Of a stretch of DNA of 64,000 bases, positions 46,208-54,721 are shown piece after piece. The DNA is from CAWKMN01 sp963850765 (lineage in GTDB: Bacteria; Chloroflexota; Anaerolineae; Aggregatilineales; Aggregatilineaceae). The notes under the pieces are model-generated. The model saw nothing but the letters and a program-made list of their open reading frames with translations, was not told where the DNA came from and did no database searches. The stretch's first letter is position 1, and every line of letters starts with the position of its first letter. The stretch spans positions 106,527 through 170,526 of the forward strand of contig CAWKMN010000005.1 in assembly GCA_963850765.1 (NCBI GenBank). Reading direction: 5' to 3'. The position numbers and the translations under genes were made by a program.

Positions 46208-47305
46208 CTACCCGGCCAGCGCTGCCTTGAGTTCGTCCAGGCCCGCGCAGGTGGGATTGTTGTCGAGAATGGCGAGCGTATCCGCGTCCAGGGTGCGGAT
46301 GTCGATCACCTCAAGTTCGCCATCGAGAATTTGCTGGCGGAACGTATCGACCTGGTCCATGTACTCCGACGGGATGATGTGGCGGGTGTAGGTCATTTCG
46401 CTCAGGCCGACGCCGTCCACGTCCAGACCATACTGGAGCACAGAACCGCCCTGCAAACTGCCTTCCACGCCAAGCTTGATCGTGTTGTAGACTGCGATAT
46501 CCACGCGCTTAAGCATGCTGGTCAGCACGTTGCCGGGAGCCAGATAGTCCTGATCGCTGTCCACGCCGATCGCGAAGAAGTTCTGATCGCGCGCCGCTTC
46601 GATCACGCCCGCGCCCGTTCCGCCGGCCACCTGGAAGACGACGTCCGCTTTTTGCTCGGCCATGGCGAGCGCCATCTCACGCCCCTTGGCCGGGTCGCCA
46701 AAGTCGTTGGAGTAGGCCATCAACACCTGTACAGCCGGGTTAACGGCGCAGGCACCTTGCAGGTAGCCGTACAGGAAGACGTCGATCCCACTGGACTTGA
46801 CGCCGCCGATCACGCCGAGCACGGCTTCGGGATTCACCTGCTCAATGTTTGGATCGGTCGTGACCAGACCAGCCAGCGCGCCGGCCAGGAACGACCCGGT
46901 GTGCTCGTCAAACATGATCGAGACCACGTTGGGCTGATCCACGACGATATTCACAATGGCGAAGGTGGTATCAGGATAATCGGGGGCGATCCGGGCCAGC
47001 GGCTCGAAGTGGCTGAATTCCAGGGTGATCACCAGATCAAACCCGGCCTCGGCGGCGGTGCGGAGCAGGCTTTCGGCTTCACCGACCGGGTCGGCTGACT
47101 CGATCGGGACGACTTCCACGCCGAGATCGGCAGCGGCCAGGGTCAGCCCGGCGAACGCGGAGTCATTATACGAACGGTCGCCCAATCCGCCCTGCGAGAT
47201 GATGAGTGCCACGGAGTAATCATCCTGGCTTTTGGCGGCGGGTGCCCGCAGACCGCTGACCATCAGGAGCACCACAACCAATCCGAAAATAGTCACTTTA
47301 CGCAT
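46208..47305 (-). CDS. BMP/Med-family ABC substrate-binding protein
   Basis: Extracytoplasmic binding protein (365 aa) of the basic membrane protein (PnrA/BmpA) family, which bind purine nucleosides. Signal peptide at residues about 1-26; no lipobox cysteine is seen in the SGLRAPAAKS region, so it is probably secreted or membrane-held in another way, unlike most BMP lipoproteins. Fold landmarks: VALIISQGGLGDRSYNDSAF at the start, QVAGGTGAGVIEAA for the ligand loop and AIGVDSDQDYL. AAGGAGACAGC precedes the ATG. It is the first transport gene after the GntR regulator and defines the solute as probably a nucleoside. Confidence 0.92.
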   Translation of the reverse strand: MRKVTIFGLVVVLLMVSGLRAPAAKSQDDYSVALIISQGGLGDRSYNDSAFAGLTLAAADLGVEVVPIESADPVGEAESLLRTAAEAGFDLVITLEFSHFEPLARIAPDYPDTTFAIVNIVVDQPNVVSIMFDEHTGSFLAGALAGLVTTDPNIEQVNPEAVLGVIGGVKSSGIDVFLYGYLQGACAVNPAVQVLMAYSNDFGDPAKGREMALAMAEQKADVVFQVAGGTGAGVIEAARDQNFFAIGVDSDQDYLAPGNVLTSMLKRVDIAVYNTIKLGVEGSLQGGSVLQYGLDVDGVGLSEMTYTRHIIPSEYMDQVDTFRQQILDGELEVIDIRTLDADTLAILDNNPTCAGLDELKAALAG

Positions 47306-47398
47306 TTTTTGCTGTCTCCTTGAATGTCTTGAATGAACTGTATCCTGTGCAAATGAAGCGAAAACAACCGAGGGTTGGCGCTACCTCCTTCGTGTCAC

Positions 47399-48142
47399 CT
47401 AACGGCGCAGCCGCACGGCATAGCGGTAGAAGTCGGCCCGGTAGAGCGCAATCACCATCTCGACCGGCGTGTGGTTGCGATCCCAGGTGAGGCGCGTCAC
47501 CTTGAGCAGCGGCGCGCCCCGCAGGACCTGCAGCAGGTGGGATACTTCGTCGTCGGCGATGATGGCTTCAAGGGTCTCTTCCGCCTCCATGAACTCGACG
47601 CCTTTTTGCTCCAGTAACAAATAGAGCGAACCACTATTCTCCAATGCTTCACGGCTCAAGTCAAGCCGGTTGACATAGGCATCGTGCAGGGCTACGGGGC
47701 GCTTCTGAACCAGACGAAGACGTTTGATGCGCAGCACATGCGCGTTCTGGTCCAGGCCCAGGCGGGACGCCACAATCGAGGGAGCCCGGACCGGCTTGAA
47801 GATCAGGGTTTGGGACGAGGCCGGCAGATCACGCGCGCGCATATCTTCCGAGAAGCTCTCGAGGCGCTGAAGCTGACGCTCCATGGGCTGGGGCATGATG
47901 AAAGTTCCCCGCCCCTTTTCGCGGTAGATCAGCCCTTTGTTGACCAACTGCGTCATCGCCTGGCGCACGGTCATGACGCTGATTTGCAGGCGCTCGGCGA
48001 GGAGTGTCTCGGATGGCAGCGGATCTTTGAGGTGCCAGACGCCCGTGGCGATGAGCCGTTCAAGCTGATCCTCAAGCTGCTGATAGATCGGGACACCCGA
48101 ATCACGCTTAATCCATAGTTGCGAGAGGATCCGCTCTGTCAT
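47399..48142 (-). CDS. GntR/HutC-family transcriptional regulator
   Basis: The 247-aa regulator has an N-terminal winged helix-turn-helix (residues about 17-82, SETLLAERLQISVMTVRQAM) and a C-terminal UTRA effector-binding domain (about 100-240). UTRA proteins sense sugars, nucleosides or histidine-pathway compounds and usually repress their operon. ATG at 48142 is preceded by AGGAGGGGGCG, so it is preferred to a start five codons upstream. It stands at the head of the minus-strand uptake-salvage locus, 94 bases before the binding-protein gene, and has a consensus-like promoter upstream; autoregulation is likely but not shown. Confidence 0.92.
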   Translation of the reverse strand: MTERILSQLWIKRDSGVPIYQQLEDQLERLIATGVWHLKDPLPSETLLAERLQISVMTVRQAMTQLVNKGLIYREKGRGTFIMPQPMERQLQRLESFSEDMRARDLPASSQTLIFKPVRAPSIVASRLGLDQNAHVLRIKRLRLVQKRPVALHDAYVNRLDLSREALENSGSLYLLLEQKGVEFMEAEETLEAIIADDEVSHLLQVLRGAPLLKVTRLTWDRNHTPVEMVIALYRADFYRYAVRLRR

Positions 48143-48178
48143 CGCCCCCTCCTGCACAAAATCACAATAACCGTCAGA

Positions 48179-48232
48179 TTGTCTAGTTCTCTATATATTT
48201 ACATTATGACTTTTGGGAGGCCGCCCTGTCAA
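48179..48232 (-). promoter_or_regulatory. Promoter and candidate operator for the GntR operon
   Basis: On the complement, a perfect TTGACA (48232-48227), an 18-base spacer and CATAAT (48208-48203). Downstream, AACTAGACAA (complement of 48180-48189) resembles one half of the GGTCTAGACC-type sites used by HutC/DasR-like GntR proteins. Operator assignment is tentative. Confidence 0.6.
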
Positions 48233-48581
48233 GATTTGGGCAGTTTTCCTCATTATCCGGCGAGACAGGCAGGGAGTCAACCAATATCGATGAACAGGAG
48301 GGGAAAATAATACTGCCGGGCCACCCCTAACCCGGCAATAATAATGGAGTTCGTGATTTCCGGCTGCATACCTCGCCGAGCATGTCGAGCGAGATTCCCA
48401 CAACCATTTCCGCTAGAGATGATTCATTCCCACACGTACAGCCTATCACGACTTAGTACTAGGGTCCCACACGTTACACCTATCATTGTACGCGATAAAG
48501 TCCGGTTTTGATCTAAAAAACTCATAAATTTTTCCGAAATAATTTGTGAAAAATTCCATTCAGGGCGATTGGTACGGGGAA
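48233..48581. other. Non-coding stretch between GntR promoter and L,D-transpeptidase
   Basis: About 350 bases with no credible gene. It is more AT-rich than its surroundings towards 48520-48560 (TTTTTCCGAAATAATTTG), and shows no long repeat. I see nothing functional beyond possible promoters. Confidence 0.5.
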
Positions 48582-48602
48582 GGGCGGCTTTCAGGGCCGC
48601 CC
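48582..48602 (-). terminator. Hairpin after the L,D-transpeptidase gene
   Basis: GGGCGGC (48582-48588) pairs with GCCGCCC (48596-48602) across a 7-base loop, 17 bases past the stop at 48619. No T-tract, so it may be only a stable end. Confidence 0.5.
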
Positions 48603-48618
48603 CGCCCTGCGGCTGACC

Positions 48619-49682
48619 CTACTCGCCGTCGTAGACGTACACCGTGGAGCCTTCCGCGACCCAGTTGGTATAAAGCCACTTGGAATCGCTGATCGTCAGG
48701 TTGACACAGCCGTGGCTGTGCGTATAACCGAAGCTGTCGTGCCAGTACGCGCCGTGCAGCGCGACCAGCCCGTGAAAATACATGTGATAGGGCACCTGAT
48801 CCAGCGAGTAAAAATCGTCGCCCCCTGCGCCGCCGTCCATCGGGCCGTTTTCCAGCTTGAGACGCACGGTGTAGGTACCGGGGTCGGTGTCCCACTCGCC
48901 GTTCTCGATGCCGGTAGAGACCAGCGTGGCCATCGCCGGCGCACCGCCATTATACGCGACGAGATTCTGCTCATAGGTGTTGACGGCCACCCACTGCCCG
49001 CCAAACTGCGCCGGGGCGGTGGGGTAGATAATGCTGAGATTCTGCTGGTTGGTCCACAGGCCGGGGCCGATCAGAGTGCCAGTTCCAGCCGTTGACATTG
49101 ACGGTCGCGTAAGATGTTGACCAACTGGTAGCGGTTGAGCTGGCCGGACCCGTCGCAGTTACGCGCCCCGGCCGGGACGTTCGTCGCGCAGTGCCGCCAC
49201 AGCACCCAGGCGAACGGCATATCCAGGCCGTTGATCGTCACGCCGGTGAAGGTAGACGGCGCGGCAAAGCGCGCGATGCTGAGATCCACCCAGCGCCCCG
49301 GACGGACCTCGGCCCAACTACCGCTGACCTGCCGCACGGCGACATACGTATAACCGGCGCTGAGCGTGTCCACCTGCGCGCCGTCCGGCTTGTCATAGAG
49401 CGGCACCTGGGTGGTATTGAAGCGGATGAATGGCGTGCCAGCGATGACGCCAAAATCCACCGGCAGCGGCGCGACGTTGGGATAAGGCCGTGACAGGATG
49501 AGCGCGTCACATTCGGGCGTACTGGGCTGCTCGGCGGATACGCCGGCGCAGGTGGGATGTCCCTGGGCCAGCGGAGTCCGTGCGGCAGGCGGCGCGCTTT
49601 CGGCCGCGCGGGTGATCGGCTGGTGAGTGATCCCCGCGAAAGCAGCCACCAGTATGAGGGCAATCCGGATCAGGCGATGCAT
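48619..49682 (-). CDS. L,D-transpeptidase (YkuD family, two frame breaks)
   Basis: Secreted peptidoglycan cross-linking enzyme. Signal peptide at residues 1-27 (RIALILVAAFAGITHQPITRA). An SH3-like region follows (VPLYDKPDGAQVDTLSAGYT), then the YkuD catalytic domain with ALHGAYWHDSFGYTHSHGCV and the active Cys in HGCVNL. Two single extra bases (near 49103 and 49075) break the frame around the segment that, repaired, reads RDVNVNGWNWHLIGPGLW, a normal stretch in these enzymes. Start ATG at 49682; the repaired protein is about 353 aa. It would make 3-3 cross-links on the wall's outer face. Confidence 0.88.
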
Positions 49683-49830
49683 GACTCTTCCCCTTTGTTA
49701 TGACGTGATTTTAACCACGATAGCACGGCTTTGGCGCGGCGGCTGGCAGGCGCATAGCGGGCGTATTCCAGGCGTCGAGTTTGGGGTAGAACAGGGCATC
49801 GGACGGCGCCTCCGTCATCCAATAACACCC

Positions 49831-49859
49831 TTGTCAAGCAGGGAACGATGTGCTACAAT
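49831..49859 (+). promoter_or_regulatory. Promoter of the tRNA-Gln gene
   Basis: TTGTCA (49831-49836), a 17-base spacer and TACAAT (49854-49859), 12 bases before the tRNA. Confidence 0.75.
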
Positions 49860-49871
49860 GCCGTCCGTTGA

Positions 49872-49943
49872 TGGGGGATAGTTTAATGGGCAGAACAGCA
49901 GACTCTGGATCTGTCAGTCGTGGTTCGAGTCCACGTCCCCCAG
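49872..49943 (+). tRNA. tRNA-Gln(CTG)
   Basis: A full cloverleaf of 72 bases: acceptor TGGGGGA/TCCCCCA, D arm with GTTT...AGAAC, anticodon stem GCAGA/TCTGT with CTG in the loop CTCTGGA, T arm CGTGG/CCACG around TTCGAGT, and discriminator G. The 3' CCA is not encoded. The U1 start fits tRNA-Gln identity. Its aminoacyl synthetase GlnRS is at 13260. Confidence 0.96.
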
Positions 49944-49953
49944 CCTGAAAACG

Positions 49954-49985
49954 AACACCCGCTCTTGCCAGCGGGTGTTTTTGTT
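49954..49985 (+). terminator. Terminator of tRNA-Gln
   Basis: AACACCCGCT (49954-49963) pairs with AGCGGGTGTT (49970-49979), followed by TTTGTTT. Confidence 0.9.
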
Positions 49986-50027
49986 TCATGGCTTGTTTGG
50001 CGGAAGGGCATCACACGAAATCGAGGT

Positions 50028-50150
50028 CAGGCCTCACCCCCGGCGAGCAAGCTCGCTCCCCCTCTCCAGCCGAGCTAGAGAGGGGGAGGACGATGCCGCG
50101 CTTTGCCCTCTCCTTGGCTTTGACGGGGAGAGGGCAGGGTGAGGGGCGAT
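50028..50150. repeat. Type-A palindromic intergenic repeat (copy 4, complete)
   Basis: Begins GCCTCACCCCCGG, contains a GCGAGCAAGCTCGC hairpin and CCCTCTCC/GAGAGGGGG, then CCCTCTCC and GGGGAGAGGG, and ends GGTGAGGGGCG, eight bases from the next stop codon. Confidence 0.8.
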
Positions 50151-50157
50151 CTCCTCG

Positions 50158-51444
50158 TTATTCGACGTTCGGGGTTCCGGCCGGGTCGCCCTCAACAACG
50201 GTCGTCAGGTTCGAGAACAGCCACGCCTGGGTACCATCTTCCGGCAGAATGATCAGATACCAGCTTCCATCACCGTTGCGACCTTCCACATAGAGCGTCT
50301 GGCCGTTGAGCACCTGCCCGACGATATTGGCGTTGGTGTTCGGCTCCTCGCGCAGATTGGCCGCACCCTGGGTGGTGCTCACGCGCACCAGCACGGGCAG
50401 CGTATCCGCGACCTCGACCCGATCGGCCAGATCAACTCGCTCCCACGAGCGGTGGCGTTCGCTGATGTTGAGCGTATCGGTGAGATTCTGCCAGCGCCCA
50501 CTGCGAAGATCCTGCCGGAAGACATCCCACATCACGACGCCGGTCTGCGTGCTGGTATTGCGCAGGTAGGCGATCTGCGACTGGTCCGGGCTGAAGACCG
50601 GCTCGCGCTCGGCTACGTCGGGCGTAAAGGTGATGTCGCGCGCGGTGTCTTCAGCGCTGCACCCCCCGCCGCTTACGATGCAGTCGGCCGGCATGATAAA
50701 TACATCCGAAGTCGCGCCTTCGGTGGCGAAAGTGATCCACTTTCCGTCGGGACTCCAGTTGGGCGTCACGCCGGCGGCTACGCCGATTTCGCTGTCGGTT
50801 TCGCGGTCAAAGGCGCGTATCTCAAAGCGGATGCTGCTGGCGTCCACGATGCGCCGGTTGTACAGCAGGTAGCGCCCCGATGGATCAAACGAGACGCGGC
50901 TCGCGTTGCTGTCAAAATCCGTGATCTGCGTCAGCTCGCGCGATTCCAGATCCACCATGTAGAAGTTGAACATCTCGTTCGAGTTCCGGTCGGAATAGAT
51001 CAGCACCGCGTTCTCGGTGGGGTGCCAGTCCCCGGCGTAATCCTGATAATTCTCTTCGGTGGGCAGCAGTTCCTCGCTCTCACCGGATTCCATATCGTAA
51101 ATAAAGACCTGGGCCGAGCGCGCGGTCAGATCGTCGCGGTTAGGATCGGGCCGCCAGTCGGTCGCGCTCTCGCCGCCGCAGATGCGCGTATAGAGCAGGC
51201 GGGTTCCATCCGTGCTCCATGCGCCGTCACGGATCCAGCAGTCGGGGTCATCTTCCTCGACCAGATAGGTTTTGCTGCCGCCGTCCGCCTGAATCGTGAA
51301 TAAGCCGTTTTCATCACCCACGACAATCCGGCCGGGCGGCACCGGCAGACTCCCACCATCCTGCGCGCGCGACATGGTGAGCGGCAGCAGGGCGAACAAC
51401 GCGGCGATGACGAGGGCAGAGATCAACAGTCTTCGAGCTTTCAT
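50158..51444 (-). CDS. Secreted TolB-like beta-propeller and SH3 protein
   Basis: The 428-aa exported protein has a signal peptide (residues 1-26, RRLLISALVIAALFALLPLT). Its middle is a PD40/TolB-type beta-propeller, with repeats of the form PSGRYLLYNRR, SPDGKWITFATE, SPDQSQIAYLRN and DGTRLLYTRIC. The C-terminal 70 residues are a bacterial SH3 domain with GAANLREEPNTNANIVGQVL. The ATG at 51444 is preceded by AAGGAGCCATGC. Function is not defined, but such proteins bind wall or partner proteins. It is divergent from the PPC-like gene and begins a 7-kb run of exported proteins. Confidence 0.85.
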   Translation of the reverse strand: MKARRLLISALVIAALFALLPLTMSRAQDGGSLPVPPGRIVVGDENGLFTIQADGGSKTYLVEEDDPDCWIRDGAWSTDGTRLLYTRICGGESATDWRPDPNRDDLTARSAQVFIYDMESGESEELLPTEENYQDYAGDWHPTENAVLIYSDRNSNEMFNFYMVDLESRELTQITDFDSNASRVSFDPSGRYLLYNRRIVDASSIRFEIRAFDRETDSEIGVAAGVTPNWSPDGKWITFATEGATSDVFIMPADCIVSGGGCSAEDTARDITFTPDVAEREPVFSPDQSQIAYLRNTSTQTGVVMWDVFRQDLRSGRWQNLTDTLNISERHRSWERVDLADRVEVADTLPVLVRVSTTQGAANLREEPNTNANIVGQVLNGQTLYVEGRNGDGSWYLIILPEDGTQAWLFSNLTTVVEGDPAGTPNVE

Positions 51445-51625
51445 GCATGGCTCCTTGTGAAAAAGGGTTGCCTGTTCAGGTTTACGGATACCCCATTTAT
51501 GGCGCGTAACCGGGCGGATGTCAAGTGTTGTCAAGCGCTTGACCGCTATGCTACGTTTTGAGTATCCGCTCACGCGATTATCACCGCTTACTGATCGCGC
51601 GCTACAGTTTTCCCTGGGAGGAAAA

Positions 51626-53155
51626 ATGAGGATCACAGGTCGAATGGTGCTGGGCATGATGCTGGCGGCGCTGCTGATTGCGGTACTGCCGGGCAGCGCG
51701 GCGGCCGCACCGCGTCCGCAGGCCGCTACCGAAATCACTTATGACACGCCGGTTGAGGGTGCGATCACCAACGAGGCGGTTGGGCAGGACTGGACGCTGA
51801 ATGCCCCTGCCGCGGATCGCATCACGGTGCGTGTCGAGCGCCTGGACGGCAGTCTGATCCCGTCCGTGCGCCTGCTGGATAACAATGGACAGGAGGTCGC
51901 CAACAGCTACGGGGCAGACCTGACGTATGCCGCCGCGGAGATCGGTGATTTTAAGCTGCCACTGGCGAACACCTATACCGTGCGTGTTGAGCGCCGGGAC
52001 GCTGAAAACGGCACCACGACCGGGAGCTACCGGCTGACTGTGATGCTGCGAGGCGCGGCCATGGACAATCCGACCAACGCCGCGGCGGTCGGGCCGGTCC
52101 AGTTCGACACTCCCGTGATGGGCGAGATCACGGGGGGGCACTGGTGGCAAGTTTATACGCTTGAGGGCGAAACCGACGATTACATTATGGTCCAGGCGCA
52201 GCGCACCAGCGGAATCCTCGTGCCCGAAGTGCGCCTGTTGGACAACAACGGCCAGGAGTTGACGCGCGGTTATGCCTCATCGTTTGGGGATTCGGCGGCG
52301 ATCGCCGGGTATGCACTGCCCTATGCTGGCGAATATGCGGTCGTGGTGCTGCGTGAATACGAGATGGACGGCGATACCACCGGCGGCTACGAACTCACCG
52401 TTGGTCTGCTCGGATCGGGTGAAGAGAGCCAGCGCTTAGCCTCGATGACGCCAGGTGTGTTCGAGCAGTACAACACCACCCAGCGCGGGACGATCACCGG
52501 GGCGGAATGGTATCAGGACTGGCAGTTCAGAACTGAGGGAAGTGACACGATTACGATCATCGAACGGCGCGCGCCCGACTTCATCCTCGACGCGCCCAAT
52601 CGTCTCGCTCCGACCGTGCTGCTGCTGGACTCGAGCGGACAGGAGCTTACGCGCGGCTACGTGGACTATACGCGCGCGCAGGCCATGATCGACGGGTACA
52701 CGCTGCCCGCCGGGGGTGAGTACACCATCCGTGTGACGCGTGACGGTCTCAAGACTGGCGTTACAACCGGCGCGTATGAGGTCGATCTGATCCTCGACGG
52801 CAGCGGTGATGGCAGCCCGGTTCTGGCGGAGCCGGCGGGACCGATCACGGCCGGGACGCCCGTCACGGGCACGCTCGACGCCACGCGCTGGATCCATATC
52901 TGGACGTTCAGCGGGCAGGAAGGGCAGGTAATCGACGTCGAGGTGGCGCGGACGGATGGCACGCTGGTTCCGTACCTGGAGATCCGCGATTCCAACGGGA
53001 TCTCCCAGAACTACGCCTACCCAGACAATACGCTGGACGCGGCGCACATCAGCCAGTTTACCCTGCCATATACGGGCGAGTATCAGATCGTGGTGTATCG
53101 TGAGGGCGAGCAGGGCGGTCAGACCACCGGGAGTTACAGCCTGACGGTCCAGTAG
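51626..53155 (+). CDS. Secreted protein with four PPC-like beta repeats
   Basis: The 509-aa exported protein has a signal peptide (1-27, VLGMMLAALLIAVLPGSAAAA) followed by four repeats of about 115 residues resembling bacterial pre-peptidase C-terminal (PPC) domains. Each repeat runs from a xDTPVxGxIT start through LLDNNGQE or similar (LLDSSGQELTRGY, IRDSNGISQ) to TTGSYxLTV. No catalytic domain is attached, which is unusual: PPC domains normally ride on proteases or esterases. It may be a structural or adhesion protein. The ATG at 51626 has GGGAGGAAAA directly before it. Confidence 0.82.
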   Translation: MRITGRMVLGMMLAALLIAVLPGSAAAAPRPQAATEITYDTPVEGAITNEAVGQDWTLNAPAADRITVRVERLDGSLIPSVRLLDNNGQEVANSYGADLTYAAAEIGDFKLPLANTYTVRVERRDAENGTTTGSYRLTVMLRGAAMDNPTNAAAVGPVQFDTPVMGEITGGHWWQVYTLEGETDDYIMVQAQRTSGILVPEVRLLDNNGQELTRGYASSFGDSAAIAGYALPYAGEYAVVVLREYEMDGDTTGGYELTVGLLGSGEESQRLASMTPGVFEQYNTTQRGTITGAEWYQDWQFRTEGSDTITIIERRAPDFILDAPNRLAPTVLLLDSSGQELTRGYVDYTRAQAMIDGYTLPAGGEYTIRVTRDGLKTGVTTGAYEVDLILDGSGDGSPVLAEPAGPITAGTPVTGTLDATRWIHIWTFSGQEGQVIDVEVARTDGTLVPYLEIRDSNGISQNYAYPDNTLDAAHISQFTLPYTGEYQIVVYREGEQGGQTTGSYSLTVQ

Positions 53156-53170
53156 AGGCCGATGCTCGTG

Positions 53171-53397
53171 TACGATGTAGGGGCGTATTGATGCGAGCTG
53201 ACAATTAAATGCGGAATGACGAACGGCCTCACTCTCTACCCGCCCCTAACCCCCGCCCCTTCCCCCAGCCCAGCTAGGGGAAGAGGAGCCCCATGGGCCG
53301 GGCGAGCCTCTCCCTGGCTCGGCCGGGGAGAGGGTAGGGTGAGGGGCGTTTTGTCTGGCTTAATTTGTCAACCTGCATCAATACGCCCCTACATTGG
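53171..53397. repeat. Nested composite: type-A element inside a split type-B palindrome
   Basis: The outer arms ATGTAGGGGCGTATTGATGC (53174-53193) and their exact complement (53375-53394) are the halves of a type-B element, with TGACAATTAA and TTAATTTGTCA as a second inner pair. Between them (about 53228-53347) is a full type-A repeat with CCTCACTCTCTACCCG at the left and GGTGAGGGGCG at the right. One element appears inserted in the other. Confidence 0.85.
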
Positions 53398-53415
53398 TCA
53401 GCCAAGCGTCGAGAC

Positions 53416-54528
53416 CTAATGTGTCTCGACCAGATACTTGATCACGGCGGCGCGCTCTTCGTCATTGAGAACCGCGCCGTTTTCGATCATTTCGTCGACG
53501 GTTTCGGTCCAACCAGCTTCGTCCATATCTTCGCTATCAATGGTGTCACGCGAGTGGCAGAGGGTGCAGCGCTCATCGACCAGCGCCGCTCCATCGAGTT
53601 CGCCCTCCGTTGGCGGTTCGGCCATGGGTTGGACTGGATTATCGGCGGGGTCCACTTCGGGCAGCGACTTCATCCAGGCGACGATGGCATCAATATCCTC
53701 TTCCGGCCACGCAGCGACCGCCATCCAGGGCATGTCGGGTGACAGCACCGATCCATCGGGACGGGTGCCGGTCTTCAGAACGTTTTTCAAATCCTCGGTA
53801 GTGGGGTAGACCGTGTCCAGGTAGAAATGCAGCAGCGGCGGTCCGAAGGTGCCCCAGGGCAGGGCGTCGGGGTAGGGTGCGGCCGTAAACGAGGGCATCT
53901 CGATCACGCCGTGGCAGTGCATGCAGGATGCCTGGTTGGCGAGATATGCACCGCGCGCCACAGGATCGGAGGCATCGACGGCCGGACGTTCTTTTTTCAG
54001 GTCCATCTCACCCTGGAAAAGGAACATGTCGCGGCTCATGTTCGGATCGGTAAAGGCGATCTCAGGCGGTTCCTCACCGGCCGGTTCCAGGCTGCGCAGG
54101 AAGGCAATGATGTCCGCCATGTCCTGATCGCTCATCGATTCGTACAGGTGGAAGGCCATGATCGGGGCCAGACCTTCGTTCCCTGGCCCGACGCCGTAAC
54201 GAATGGCAAGTTCAATATCATCGTCGGACCAGTCGCCCAGCAGGGTCATATTCGCCGCATAGGCGGTGCCGAACGGCAGTTCAAAGGGCACGCCGCCGGT
54301 CGCAGGAGAGGTCAGCGGGTCTTCGGAAAACGTGCCATCCTCGTTCTGCCCGCGGTGGCAGCCCATGCAGCCAAACCCGATGCGGAAGAGGTACGAGCCG
54401 CGCTCAACCGGATCATCACTTTTGGGATCGGGGACGGGCGGCCGGTCCCCATTTTGGGCCAAAACCCACGTAACTGATAACAGCAGTAAAACAGCGCATA
54501 CAACTCCAAGGAAAACATACTTTTTCAT
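53416..54528 (-). CDS. Secreted tri-haem c-type cytochrome
   Basis: The 370-aa exported protein has signal peptide 1-24 and three CXXCH motifs: CMGCH (54-58), CMHCH (202-206) and CTLCH (321-325). Two cytochrome-c folds in the N-terminal 300 residues resemble the tandem di-haem subunits that pair with dehydrogenases (MAFHLYESMSDQDMADIIAF, GPGNEGLAPI). The third haem belongs to a short C-terminal module (about residues 312-370) ending EERAAVIKYLVETH, nearly the same as in the two genes upstream. GGGGAGAAACG precedes the ATG. It is likely an electron carrier in the periplasm or cell envelope; the partner oxidoreductase is not in the window. Confidence 0.93.
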   Translation of the reverse strand: MKKYVFLGVVCAVLLLLSVTWVLAQNGDRPPVPDPKSDDPVERGSYLFRIGFGCMGCHRGQNEDGTFSEDPLTSPATGGVPFELPFGTAYAANMTLLGDWSDDDIELAIRYGVGPGNEGLAPIMAFHLYESMSDQDMADIIAFLRSLEPAGEEPPEIAFTDPNMSRDMFLFQGEMDLKKERPAVDASDPVARGAYLANQASCMHCHGVIEMPSFTAAPYPDALPWGTFGPPLLHFYLDTVYPTTEDLKNVLKTGTRPDGSVLSPDMPWMAVAAWPEEDIDAIVAWMKSLPEVDPADNPVQPMAEPPTEGELDGAALVDERCTLCHSRDTIDSEDMDEAGWTETVDEMIENGAVLNDEERAAVIKYLVETH

Positions 54529-54612
54529 AACGTTTCTCCCCTTGTGGCTTAAGCGCCAGCCGGCGCTTCGGACTGGTCAGATTTTAGGAAAATCAAAATT
54601 TTAAAGACAAAC

Positions 54613-54648
54613 ATGAACAAAAACACCCCTGAATAATCCAGAGGTGTT
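54613..54648 (-). terminator. Terminator of the 54722 cytochrome gene
   Basis: On the complement, AACACCTCTG (54648-54639) pairs with CAGGGGTGTT (54631-54622) with one mismatch, followed by TTTGTTC. Confidence 0.8.
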
Positions 54649-54721
54649 GATTAGCGTTCTGAGCGGTCAAATTTCCGCTATTTCCGTCCTCGCGAACGGC
54701 TTATCGCCAGTTGCTTGCCGG

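Noticed and set aside
37629..48232. Programmed frameshifting in the salvage enzymes
   Set aside because: Sites lack slippery heptamers plus pseudoknots and occur in unrelated genes, so random indels explain them better.
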